From contig JAJBUQ010000020.1 in assembly GCA_020860245.1 (NCBI GenBank), forward strand, positions 1-52,043: 52,043 nt of DNA. Reading direction: 5' to 3'. The notes under the pieces are model-generated. The model was not told the origin of the DNA and made no database searches. It saw nothing but the letters and a program-made list of their open reading frames with translations. This document shows positions 32,480-38,682 of the stretch, piece by piece. The DNA comes from Rikenellaceae bacterium. Its GTDB lineage: Bacteria > Bacteroidota > Bacteroidia > Bacteroidales > Rikenellaceae. The stretch's first letter is position 1. Every line of letters starts with the position of its first letter. A program made the position numbers and the translations under genes.

Positions 32480-32757
32480 TTCTTTTTCTTTAATTCCCGT
32501 TCACGGGCTATTATAAGTTGTCCTACCCATATACCTAAGTTCTTTAGGTCTTCGCGTGTCGGTAATGCCATATCCAGAATATAGCACATATCTTCACCTG
32601 TTACGTCGGACTGGGCGTAAGCCTTACCGCCGTCGGGGTCTTTGGGCTGTCTATCGACAACCCCGATAAAGTATTTTACGCCTTCGGCTTCCAGCAATTT
32701 CGCGGCGTCGTCCATTATCTTTTTAATCTTGTTTTGTTTCCGTTCCTTCTGGCTCAT
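32476..32757 (-). CDS. Unknown charged protein
   Basis: I place the start at ATG 32757 (MSQKERKQ); the longer open frame would need a TTG at 32775. About 93 residues, lysine-rich ends, with a core (KYFIGVVDRQPKDPDGGKAY, then MCYILDMALP) of mixed alpha/beta type. It overlaps the end of the repeat protein gene by about 35 bases and the next gene by 4. No family recognised. Confidence 0.55.
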   Translation of the reverse strand: MSQKERKQNKIKKIMDDAAKLLEAEGVKYFIGVVDRQPKDPDGGKAYAQSDVTGEDMCYILDMALPTREDLKNLGIWVGQLIIARERELKKKK

Positions 32758-33283
32758 AAGCGGGTACTTTTTCAAAGTTTATATTATCCGAAACATACCG
32801 TACGGTATTACTTTCGCGTATCCTGTAAATAGCGTTATCGCGTAGTTTACATTCGATAGTGTAGTGAGAAGTTATATAGGCATTGCCCGACGCTCTTACG
32901 GTTGCATTGCCCGACGCTCTTACGGTTGCATTGCCCGACGCTTCTACGGTTGCATTACCCCACGCTTCTACGGTTGCATTGCCCGACGCTCTTACGGTTG
33001 CATTGCCCGACGCTCTTACGGTTGCATTGCCCGACGCAAGCAAAAAGCCCGCGGTAACGTCCACGTTACAATAGATTTGATTTGCGGTGAATTGATCTTT
33101 GTAGGATTCAATTAAGGAAGGGTCGATAACTTTACGGCGTACTGCAAAATCGAAGTTATCTTTAATCACTTGCATTAACTCGCTATAGTCGTTAGACTGA
33201 TAAGCGCGGCGGTATTCACCGCTACAGGCGTCGGCTTCTTTAGCCCGCCTTAGAATTTCATTCTTAAAATCGTTAAATTCCAT
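32723..33283 (-). CDS. Octapeptide-repeat protein, probable beta-solenoid
   Basis: 186 residues. Residues about 83-132 are six full and one partial copies of an 8-residue unit, ASGNATVR or ASGNATVE with one AWGNATVE. Regular short repeats with Gly-Asn turns and T-V strands predict a parallel beta-roll. The N-terminal 75 residues are helical and charged; the C-terminal 50 contain ECKLRDNAIYRIRES. The function is unknown; the gene belongs to the replication operon, not to the tail genes. At DNA level four of the 24-base units are identical, so copy number can change easily. Confidence 0.7.
   Translation of the reverse strand: MEFNDFKNEILRRAKEADACSGEYRRAYQSNDYSELMQVIKDNFDFAVRRKVIDPSLIESYKDQFTANQIYCNVDVTAGFLLASGNATVRASGNATVRASGNATVEAWGNATVEASGNATVRASGNATVRASGNAYITSHYTIECKLRDNAIYRIRESNTVRYVSDNINFEKVPAYEPEGTETKQD
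32881..33037 (-). repeat. 24-bp tandem repeat, 6.5 copies
   Basis: Units start at 32881, 32905, 32929, 32953, 32977, 33001 and a partial at 33025. Copies 1, 2, 5 and 6 are identical; copies 3 and 4 differ at a few bases. The period is 8 codons, so gains and losses keep the frame. Confidence 0.95.
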
Positions 33284-33299
33284 TTTCTTGCTATTTTAA

Positions 33300-34442
33300 T
33301 TACGTTAAATCTTCTTCGTCGAACTCGTCAGCGGCCGAAGCCCCGATAGCGGGCCTTTCGTCGTCTTCTGGCGCGATTTGGGCTTTACCTGGAACGTTTA
33401 CTACCTGGTCTTCAAACAGGGTCTTAAACCGCTTCGGGCCTACCAGTTTTTCGATAGCGGTAAGGCTGTTTAACTTCGGGTCGAATATTTGGTAACTTTC
33501 GTAACCTTCGCCTAAAAGAATATCTACTACATCGTCTTCGTTTCGGAAAGATCGTTTACCGCGTCCAGCCACCAGCTTAAAGCCTGGTATCTTTTCGTTA
33601 CCCTGTAACTTACCTATGCTTTCTTCTTCGACCTTCTTAACCCAGGACGACACCAGCGGGCCGTAGGTAAGTACAGTAGCCACGTCGGCCGCCGTCATTA
33701 TCCTTTTATCCTTTATGTTTTTGAGGTCGGCGAAGCGGTCGTAGTACGCTTTACAACTGGTACGGGCTTTACAGAACTGGCAATGCTTACCAGGTACGAA
33801 GTCGCCAGCCCCCGCGATCGCTAACGTCGCTTTGGGTTTCGCTTCTTCTTCGGCCCACTTCAATAGATCAGATACCGAAATATCCCAGGACGACGGGCCG
33901 CCTACGCGTGGCTGGAATATAGAAAGGCTAACCGTTTCGGGCTTAAACCCTTTCTTTGCCGCCGCTTCGTACGCGCCCAGACCGTAACACATCATTTGTT
34001 TATTAGCTGTAGCCCCTACACGGACGCCAGCCCCGTACTTAAAGTCGGTAACGTGTATTACCGTCTTACCTAAGTTTGTGGCGTCGGCCGTCCCGAACGA
34101 TAACGGTATGTACTTAGTAAGGTCGTACGAATGTTCTATAAGGACTTCGCCGCCTTTATCCAGAACGTACGCTACATAGGCTTCGCAATGTTCTAACATT
34201 TCGTCGCTGTATAGCGGGTTAGTCGTGATCTGGCCTAACATCGCGTTAAAGGTCTTTTGCGGGCCTTTGAATACGCCGGCCCTGGCCGATAGAAGAAGCG
34301 CCGCTAATTCGTGGGCTAACGTACCTTCGGCCGCGTAGGTACTTTCTTCTTCGGGTAATTGTTCTTCAAAGCGGGCCGAAGGCGTACAGACTAACCACCT
34401 GTACGCCGCCGACGGGCTTAGTATCGCGTGTGTCCCTGCCAT
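33300..34442 (-). CDS. DUF2800-type RecB-like nuclease
   Basis: 380 residues. SPSAAYRWLVCTPSARFEEQ at the N-terminus, HVTDFKYGAGV (the D-x-K part of a PD-(D/E)xK site) and a Cys cluster HCQFCKARTSCKAYY resemble Cas4/AddB-like Fe-S nucleases of the DUF2800 family. Members of this family sit next to DUF2815 and polA in many phages. It probably processes DNA ends in replication or recombination. Stop and start overlap by one base with the upstream gene. Confidence 0.8.
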   Translation of the reverse strand: MAGTHAILSPSAAYRWLVCTPSARFEEQLPEEESTYAAEGTLAHELAALLLSARAGVFKGPQKTFNAMLGQITTNPLYSDEMLEHCEAYVAYVLDKGGEVLIEHSYDLTKYIPLSFGTADATNLGKTVIHVTDFKYGAGVRVGATANKQMMCYGLGAYEAAAKKGFKPETVSLSIFQPRVGGPSSWDISVSDLLKWAEEEAKPKATLAIAGAGDFVPGKHCQFCKARTSCKAYYDRFADLKNIKDKRIMTAADVATVLTYGPLVSSWVKKVEEESIGKLQGNEKIPGFKLVAGRGKRSFRNEDDVVDILLGEGYESYQIFDPKLNSLTAIEKLVGPKRFKTLFEDQVVNVPGKAQIAPEDDERPAIGASAADEFDEEDLT

Positions 34443-34927
34443 TAGTTTAAGTCTTCGTCGCCTGGGAAAATCTTTTCTACGCTTTCGCCTTTACCGTAGC
34501 GGGTAATAGCGTCAAAGAAGGCGTCGTAGTCTTCGGGTGCAAGTTCAGACGCGCGGCCAGCGTCGAAGTTGGAAAGCAAAAACTTAATATCGGCGCTTTT
34601 GCCCTTCTTCGTGTGTTTAGTTACTTCGGCTTTGATAGCTTCTAACTTAGCGTCGTCGTCCATATCGTCCCAGCCGTTAGCCGTTTGGGCTTCTTCGGCG
34701 GCGATTTGTTCTTTCGTACGGCGCGTACGCTTTTCGGGTTCAGCCTTTGGGGTTTCGGGCTTCGGCGCGGTTGTTTCTTCTTTCAGCGCTTCGGCTTTCG
34801 GTTCTACCTTCGGGGTCGGGGTGTTTGCCACCATACCACCAGTTAACAGGGCTACTGTTTTTTCGCCCAGATCGACAGTTACTTTTACGTTTACGTCCAT
34901 TGTCTTAAAAATTAAATTGTTATACAT
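34442..34927 (-). CDS. Unknown protein with Pro/Glu-rich linker
   Basis: 161 residues from the ATG at 34927, or 152 from the internal ATG at 34900 (MDVNVKVTVDLG). Middle part is a low-complexity Pro/Glu/Lys linker ending in RTRRTKEQIAAEE; the C-terminal part (WDDMDDDAKLEAIKAEVTKH onward) is helical. It may be a DNA- or nuclease-associated factor because it is next to the DUF2800 gene. I do not recognise a family. Confidence 0.6.
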   Translation of the reverse strand: MYNNLIFKTMDVNVKVTVDLGEKTVALLTGGMVANTPTPKVEPKAEALKEETTAPKPETPKAEPEKRTRRTKEQIAAEEAQTANGWDDMDDDAKLEAIKAEVTKHTKKGKSADIKFLLSNFDAGRASELAPEDYDAFFDAITRYGKGESVEKIFPGDEDLN

Positions 34928-34935
34928 AAGGTGAA

Positions 34936-35214
34936 TTACTTTTGATTTAAAGCCGCTACGGCCGCTTCGGCTTTCTTTAGGGCGGCTATCTCTAAGCGGC
35001 TGTAGTAGATCGGTGAATTTTTGGCAGTACCGCGGCGTATGGGCTTAATATTCCCCTGTTTGATATGGTACTTTAGCCAGCGTTCACTACCCGCGATTTG
35101 GTAGGCTTCGTTTAGCTTCACTTCGTCAAACGACGGGTTTTGCAACCGAAGAACGGCCAGGGCCGCCAGTTCGGTAGCTTCTACGATTTGCTGTTTTAAA
35201 GTGAAGACGTCCAT
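34936..35214 (-). CDS. Small putative helix-turn-helix (excisionase-like) protein
   Basis: 92 residues. The middle KYHIKQGNIKPIRRGTAKNS and YYSRLEIAALKK resemble MerR/Xis-type winged HTH patterns of excisionases and transcription factors. It lies second in the leftward early operon, after the Cro-like gene. Xis or early regulator are both possible. Call is from pattern only. Confidence 0.5.
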   Translation of the reverse strand: MDVFTLKQQIVEATELAALAVLRLQNPSFDEVKLNEAYQIAGSERWLKYHIKQGNIKPIRRGTAKNSPIYYSRLEIAALKKAEAAVAALNQK

Positions 35215-35217
35215 AGG

Positions 35218-35445
35218 TTAAGCGGGAAATAGGGTTTTACAATCGGTTTCTATTCCCTTAGCCGTTAGGAAGTTTACTATAATATCCTGTGAACGGGCTT
35301 TAGGCGTTCTATAGCCCAGACCCCACGACTGTATAGTAGCCAGCGCGGTATTACATTCGCGCGATAAGGCTATAGCGGCTTCGTCTTTTTCGGTGGGCGT
35401 TAGGCTTTTCCACCAGTCTACAAATGACTTTTCAAGTATTTCCAT
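35218..35445 (-). CDS. Cro-like early regulator
   Basis: 75 residues, HTH-like (EKDEAAIALSRECNTALATIQSWGLGYR), first gene of the leftward early operon and divergent from the CI-like gene across 113 bases that contain several ACTTAT-type inverted repeats. Position and size fit a Cro-type repressor; family membership is not proven. Confidence 0.6.
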   Translation of the reverse strand: MEILEKSFVDWWKSLTPTEKDEAAIALSRECNTALATIQSWGLGYRTPKARSQDIIVNFLTAKGIETDCKTLFPA

Positions 35446-35564
35446 TATCTTTGTGTATTACTTGTTGATTACAAATGCAAATATAAGTAGTTTTACTTAT
35501 ATATGCAAGTGATATAACTTATTTTATAAACAAAAATACTTATCGCTTATATAAGCGTTTGAAT
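35446..35564. promoter_or_regulatory. Divergent operator-promoter region of the lysis-lysogeny switch
   Basis: Contains ATAAGTA-GTTT-TACTTAT (35483-35500) and CGCTTATATAAGCG (35544-35557, perfect palindrome), plus further ACTTAT half sites between them: probable repressor operators. A minus-strand box TATATTTG (35485-35478) fits the Bacteroides -7 motif and lies 32 bases before the Cro-like ATG. The second palindrome abuts the CI-like start codon, so self-repression is likely. Promoter calls are from motif match only. Confidence 0.65.
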
Positions 35565-35969
35565 ATGAAAGGAATACAGGTAAAAGAAAAACTGTTAAAA
35601 AACGGCTATGTCTTAGCAGACGTAGCTAAAAATATGGGTATCATACCCCAAAACTTACAAAGTTTATTAGCGGCCGAAGATATTAAGACGGGCGTACTGG
35701 AAACTATTGCTAAGGCAATAAGTAAAAGTGTTTATTTCTTCTATGAAGATACTAACGAAGAAATAGTAGAAGAAAAAAGGCCTAACGAAGACGTAGGGAA
35801 ACTAATAGACGTAATACATAATCAGTCTTCCCAGCTTAACGAAAGTCAAAAACAAATTTCTAAAAGCCAGGAACAGATAGATAGGTTATTATCTTTATTA
35901 GAAGTCGCAAATCAAAAAGGGGTTGCGGAGGGTGTAAAGGGTGTTGCACCAAAGGCGGCACACGGTTAG
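35565..35969 (+). CDS. CI-like repressor with HTH and coiled coil
   Basis: I place the start at ATG 35565, just after the palindrome, not at the in-frame TTG 35559. 134 residues: N-terminal XRE-type HTH (VKEKLLKNGYVLADVAKNMG, IIPQNLQSLLA), then a coiled coil (SQLNESQKQISKSQEQIDRL). No LexA-like autoproteolysis domain, so induction would need another signal than RecA cleavage. Likely the lysogeny repressor. Two lipoprotein genes follow on the same strand. Confidence 0.7.
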   Translation: MKGIQVKEKLLKNGYVLADVAKNMGIIPQNLQSLLAAEDIKTGVLETIAKAISKSVYFFYEDTNEEIVEEKRPNEDVGKLIDVIHNQSSQLNESQKQISKSQEQIDRLLSLLEVANQKGVAEGVKGVAPKAAHG

Positions 35970-36067
35970 TGCCCTTTAGTGTATTCAGATATGCTAATAA
36001 TGAAGAAATAGGGAAGGCCGCAATAAGCGCGCCTTTGAGTATAAACGAATTTTTAACAAAAAGGTTT

Positions 36068-36421
36068 ATGAATAAATTAATTACGCTACTGATATTTTCG
36101 CTATTTGTTTTTGGCTGTAGTGATAACGACGACGATAAAGGTAAAGAAGTTATTACCGATAACCAGGCTATTATAGGGAAGTGGAAAGCCGACGAAAGCT
36201 ACGCCGATATTACGGGTATGGAATTTACCAAATACGGCGATTATTATTATGGTATAAAAGGCGAAACGGGTACAAAGACGGGTACTTACCGATACGAAAA
36301 AGGCAAACTATACGTCCAAATCAAAGATACGGACGGGTCGACGATTAACGACGTAGTTAATTGCGGCGTAGAAGGTGATAAGTTACTATACGATTCCCAG
36401 TATTACTATACCAGACAATAA
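36068..36421 (+). CDS. Prophage lipoprotein with lipocalin-like domain
   Basis: Start chosen at ATG 36068 because it begins a signal peptide (MNKLITLLIFSLFVFGC) with lipobox VFGC; the longer frame upstream is not needed. 117 residues. The mature part (IIGKWKADESYADITGMEFT, then GTYRYEKGKLYVQ) looks like the small lipocalin-like beta-barrel lipoproteins of Bacteroidetes. An acidic SDNDDDK stretch follows the Cys, which in Bacteroides favours surface export. Same strand as the repressor, so it may be made in lysogens and alter the cell surface. Function unknown. Confidence 0.7.
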   Translation: MNKLITLLIFSLFVFGCSDNDDDKGKEVITDNQAIIGKWKADESYADITGMEFTKYGDYYYGIKGETGTKTGTYRYEKGKLYVQIKDTDGSTINDVVNCGVEGDKLLYDSQYYYTRQ

Positions 36422-36422
36422 T

Positions 36423-36935
36423 ATGAAACACTTATTTATTTTAGCGTTTTCCGTTATACTGTTATCGTGTAGCGGTGGCCAAAACGAAGAAGCTATTAAG
36501 GTAGCCGAAAAGTATGTAGTAGAAAACTTAGCCCCTTTGTTTGAAGGGGCCACAGTCGTAAACGAATACCCTGGTATGGTAGGCGGCCCAGTTCAGTATA
36601 TTAACGACGCCGCGGTTAAAGCAAAGATCGTCAATATACACGAAAAAAGCCTATTAGATTCTAAAGACTGGTACGCAAAGTATTATTTAGGGGGTGATAG
36701 CAAAGAAACCTTTAAAAAGGAGTTAATAAAAAATGCTATAAAACAATCCGAAATACAGGCCCTAAAAGACGCGAACGCTACTACTGGCTTTTATGATATA
36801 ACCGTGGCTATAAAGTACGGCGAAAAGGATTACCAGACTTTTGATATAATCGTTTCTAAAGATATGAAGGTTTTAAATAAACCTATCGACTTATCTAAGA
36901 TCGACGATATTATTAAAAGCATACCTAATAATTAA
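36423..36935 (+). CDS. Second prophage lipoprotein
   Basis: Start at ATG 36423, one base after the previous stop, gives MKHLFILAFSVILLSC with lipobox LLSC and Cys16. 170 residues; mature part is helical then beta (EAIKVAEKYVVENLAPLF, YDITVAIKYGEKDYQTFDII). Its stop overlaps that of the convergent integrase. Second candidate lysogenic-conversion gene, possibly superinfection exclusion; unknown family. Confidence 0.65.
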   Translation: MKHLFILAFSVILLSCSGGQNEEAIKVAEKYVVENLAPLFEGATVVNEYPGMVGGPVQYINDAAVKAKIVNIHEKSLLDSKDWYAKYYLGGDSKETFKKELIKNAIKQSEIQALKDANATTGFYDITVAIKYGEKDYQTFDIIVSKDMKVLNKPIDLSKIDDIIKSIPNN

Positions 36936-38209
36936 AGGACGTCGTACCCTACAGCCGACCAGTCGAAAAGCGCTAATACCTTTTTATTAGCGTTCCATAT
37001 TACCGACCAATCCCGATCTATATAAATGTCGGTTATAGCCAGGTTACTACTAACGTGGTTTAGGGCTTCGTGTACCGTAGTCTTATCTATCCCGACGTCG
37101 GACGATCGCGCTATAGTAGCCCAGGAATGGCGCGCGGCGTAAAATTCCAGTCCTTCGATACCCAGTATTTCACCTATCCGTTTTAATCCTTTATTTAACG
37201 CTTTGTTGAATGTAAAAGGGGTCGTATAACGGGTATAGAAGTTAAACAGGCGCTTACCTTGCGGGTCGGCGTATTTTTCCATAAGACGGGCTAAACAGCT
37301 ATCTACACGTACACGCATTTCGGCTTTATCGTCGCGGCGGGTCGCCGTCTTACGCCTATTGTATATTAGGGTTTTTCGTTTCACGGGTTCGGCGTAGTAC
37401 ATATCAGCGCTATTCATACCGATAAGGGCGAAGGAAAGTATAAAACAATCTTTTGCCAGGTTGCGACGCGACGCGTCGGCGTCTTCGTAGGGTAGGTCTA
37501 TAATGGCCTGTAACGTTTCGGGGGTAAGCCCGCGTTTACGTGTCTTCGGTTGCGGTTTTATTTTGTAGTTTTTGAAAGGTGAAAAAGGAATACGGATTAA
37601 CCCGCGGTCTTCGTCGTTAAATTCGGCTTTTGCTTTATTATGGATAGCCCGAACACACGCCAGGTATGCAGATACAGCGCGGCCGCTTTTGGGCTTAATA
37701 TCTTTCTTTTCCGTTTTGCGGTTACTACCTTGCTGGCTGGGTTCGGCTTCTATAAACTTTTCAAAGTCTCGTAAGAAAGCCGTAGTAATTTCGGTTATAT
37801 CCAGGTGATCGCGTTTAATAAACCGCTGTAAGCATGATATAGCGGGTTCGTAAAAACGGGCTGTACCTGGGTTCATATCGCCCATTTTGGTACGGGCGTA
37901 TTCGATAAAGTCTAAATGAAACTGATCGCCTACTAAACGGTCTTTAATCTTATCTACCAGATCGTCGATAGGCATTATAGTAGCCTGGTAGCCCAGGTCG
38001 TTACAAATATTACGACACTTCGCTATTAGCCCTTCGCATTGTTCTAATACGCGTATATTCTTTATTTTTAGCCCGCGCGTTAAATCGGCGTCGGTAACAA
38101 AGATATGGGTAGACAGCCTACGGGTATCGCGGTTGTGGATAACGCGGATACGAACGTTATACGTACCGTCCGCGCGTTTATTTTGTACTTCTGCTTTAAA
38201 GGTAGCCAT
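36932..38209 (-). CDS. int: Tyrosine integrase
   Basis: 425 residues. N-terminal DNA-binding part with a Bacteroidetes-type pattern (RVIHNRDTRRLSTHIFV); core-binding domain 100-200; catalytic part with YNRRKT, YAARHSW (Arg360), LNH (His385) and TDIYIDRDW (Tyr396). The first catalytic Arg position appears as Asn (GMNSADMY, near 266), as I recall for some Bacteroidetes phage integrases. It acts at the tRNA-Met anticodon loop; attR is 280 bases away. A box TACATTTG (38241-38234) lies 25 bases before the start. Confidence 0.9.
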   Translation of the reverse strand: MATFKAEVQNKRADGTYNVRIRVIHNRDTRRLSTHIFVTDADLTRGLKIKNIRVLEQCEGLIAKCRNICNDLGYQATIMPIDDLVDKIKDRLVGDQFHLDFIEYARTKMGDMNPGTARFYEPAISCLQRFIKRDHLDITEITTAFLRDFEKFIEAEPSQQGSNRKTEKKDIKPKSGRAVSAYLACVRAIHNKAKAEFNDEDRGLIRIPFSPFKNYKIKPQPKTRKRGLTPETLQAIIDLPYEDADASRRNLAKDCFILSFALIGMNSADMYYAEPVKRKTLIYNRRKTATRRDDKAEMRVRVDSCLARLMEKYADPQGKRLFNFYTRYTTPFTFNKALNKGLKRIGEILGIEGLEFYAARHSWATIARSSDVGIDKTTVHEALNHVSSNLAITDIYIDRDWSVIWNANKKVLALFDWSAVGYDVL

Positions 38210-38233
38210 TTCTATATATCAACAATTTAGCTA

Positions 38234-38241
38234 CAAATGTA
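38234..38241 (-). promoter_or_regulatory. Candidate -7 box of the integrase gene
   Basis: TACATTTG on the minus strand fits the Bacteroides TAnnTTTG motif, 24 bases before the integrase ATG. No good TTTG -33 box is seen at the right distance. Confidence 0.4.
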
Positions 38242-38299
38242 CGTAAAAGCACGGACAACTAACCCGAAAAATAGAAAGTATCTTTTTGAGGTGGAAACG

Positions 38300-38348
38300 A
38301 AAAAGCGCCGACAACCGCCCCGCTTTGGGTTACGATTATCGGCGCTTT
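38300..38348 (-). terminator. Terminator of the prophage tRNA-Met
   Basis: On the minus strand AAAGCGCCGA (38348-38339) pairs with TCGGCGCTTT (38311-38302), a perfect ten-base stem, followed by T-rich sequence. It lies between the complete tRNA-Met and the integrase gene, so tRNA transcription should not enter int. Confidence 0.8.
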
Positions 38349-38376
38349 ACCTTGTAACTTGCTGTTTTTCAGCTTG

Positions 38377-38450
38377 TAGCGAGAGGGGGGCATGATCCCC
38401 CGACCTCGCGATTATGAATCGCGCGCTCTAACCAACTGAGCTATCTCGCC
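38377..38450 (-). tRNA. Complete tRNA-Met(CAU) carried by the prophage
   Basis: 74 nt: acceptor GGCGAGA / TCTCGCT, D arm GCTC...GAGC, anticodon arm CGCGA-TTCATAA-TCGCG, variable AGGTC, T arm GGGGG-ATCATGC-CCCCC, discriminator A; no CCA encoded. Sequence differs from the split copy in acceptor, anticodon and T stems, so it is not a simple repair of the same gene. T loop has A54 and T58 where T54 and A58 are usual. It sits 36 bases downstream of the interrupted 5' half, in the host promoter's path. Initiator features are absent, so elongator Met is likely; tRNA-Ile2 with a modified CAU is not excluded. Confidence 0.9.
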
Positions 38451-38486
38451 GCTATATTTGCTACTCAAAAAGTAAAGACCGACTGT

Positions 38487-38493
38487 TTATGAA
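38487..38493. other. attR core (7 bp)
   Basis: TTATGAA repeated from attL at 349-355. The sequence to its right is the 5' half of the host tRNA-Met; the sequence to its left is prophage. Confidence 0.85.
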
Positions 38494-38525
38494 TCCTGCG
38501 CTCTAACCAGCTGAGCTATCGCGGC
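38487..38525 (-). pseudogene. 5' half of the split host tRNA-Met(CAU)
   Basis: Reads GCCGCGA, TA, a D arm GCTC...GAGC, then CAGGA and the anticodon loop TTCATAA; the expected TCCTG is missing and found at 348-344 instead. It still lies under an apparent host promoter, so a truncated tRNA could be transcribed ahead of the intact phage tRNA. Confidence 0.9.
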
Positions 38526-38557
38526 ATTAATCTAAATCCATTTTTATTTGGACGGTG

Positions 38558-38588
38558 CAAAGGTAAACCATAATTTATTAAATACAAA
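38558..38588 (-). promoter_or_regulatory. Host tRNA-Met promoter (-33 TTTG, -7 TACCTTTG)
   Basis: On the minus strand TTTG (38588-38585), a 19-base spacer, and TACCTTTG (38565-38558), matching the Bacteroides consensus TTTG / TAnnTTTG and its usual spacing. The tRNA 5' end is 32 bases downstream of the box. It lies outside the prophage, so it predates integration. Confidence 0.7.
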
Positions 38589-38647
38589 TATTTGTCCGGT
38601 ATTTTTTGCTAAAAGCCCGTATAAATATTTTCATAATGAAATTTAAT

Positions 38648-38655
38648 TAATTTTG
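38648..38655 (+). promoter_or_regulatory. Candidate -7 box of the GH3 operon
   Basis: TAATTTTG fits TAnnTTTG and lies 27 bases before the ATG at 38683. No TTTG is present at 19-21 bases upstream, only a T-rich stretch. Confidence 0.45.
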
Positions 38656-38682
38656 TAAATATTACAAACCATAAAATAATTT

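Larger units (their letters stand above)
349..38493. mobile_element. Integrated siphovirus-like prophage, about 38.1 kb
   Basis: Bounded by a 7-bp duplication of the tRNA-Met anticodon loop, with a tyrosine integrase at the right end and a full phage gene set: terminase, portal, capsid, protease, tape measure, tail tip, tail fibre, endolysin, replication genes and a divergent repressor switch. The long tape measure and the absence of a contractile sheath gene suggest a non-contractile long tail. Its gene order does not follow the usual head-then-tail order, and one block (17359-19481) is reversed. All expected modules are present and no structural gene is visibly broken, so it may be inducible. 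Confidence 0.95.

Noticed and set aside
32881-33037. CRISPR-like array
   Set aside because: Repeats are directly adjacent without spacers and encode in-frame octapeptides.
32864-33115. Plus-strand repeat frame with RRSYGCIA units
   Set aside because: It is just the complement of the 24-base octapeptide repeat; the minus-strand gene has non-repeat parts that form a credible protein, this frame does not.
38377-38450. Intact tRNA-Met as the host gene restored by integration
   Set aside because: Its stems do not pair with the left-end 3' half; the left half matches only the 5' half at 38487-38525, so the intact tRNA is a separate gene inside the element.
349-38493. Stop-codon recoding as in some gut phages
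   Set aside because: TAA, TAG and TGA all appear as normal gene ends, including ATGA overlaps, and genes are intact under the standard code.
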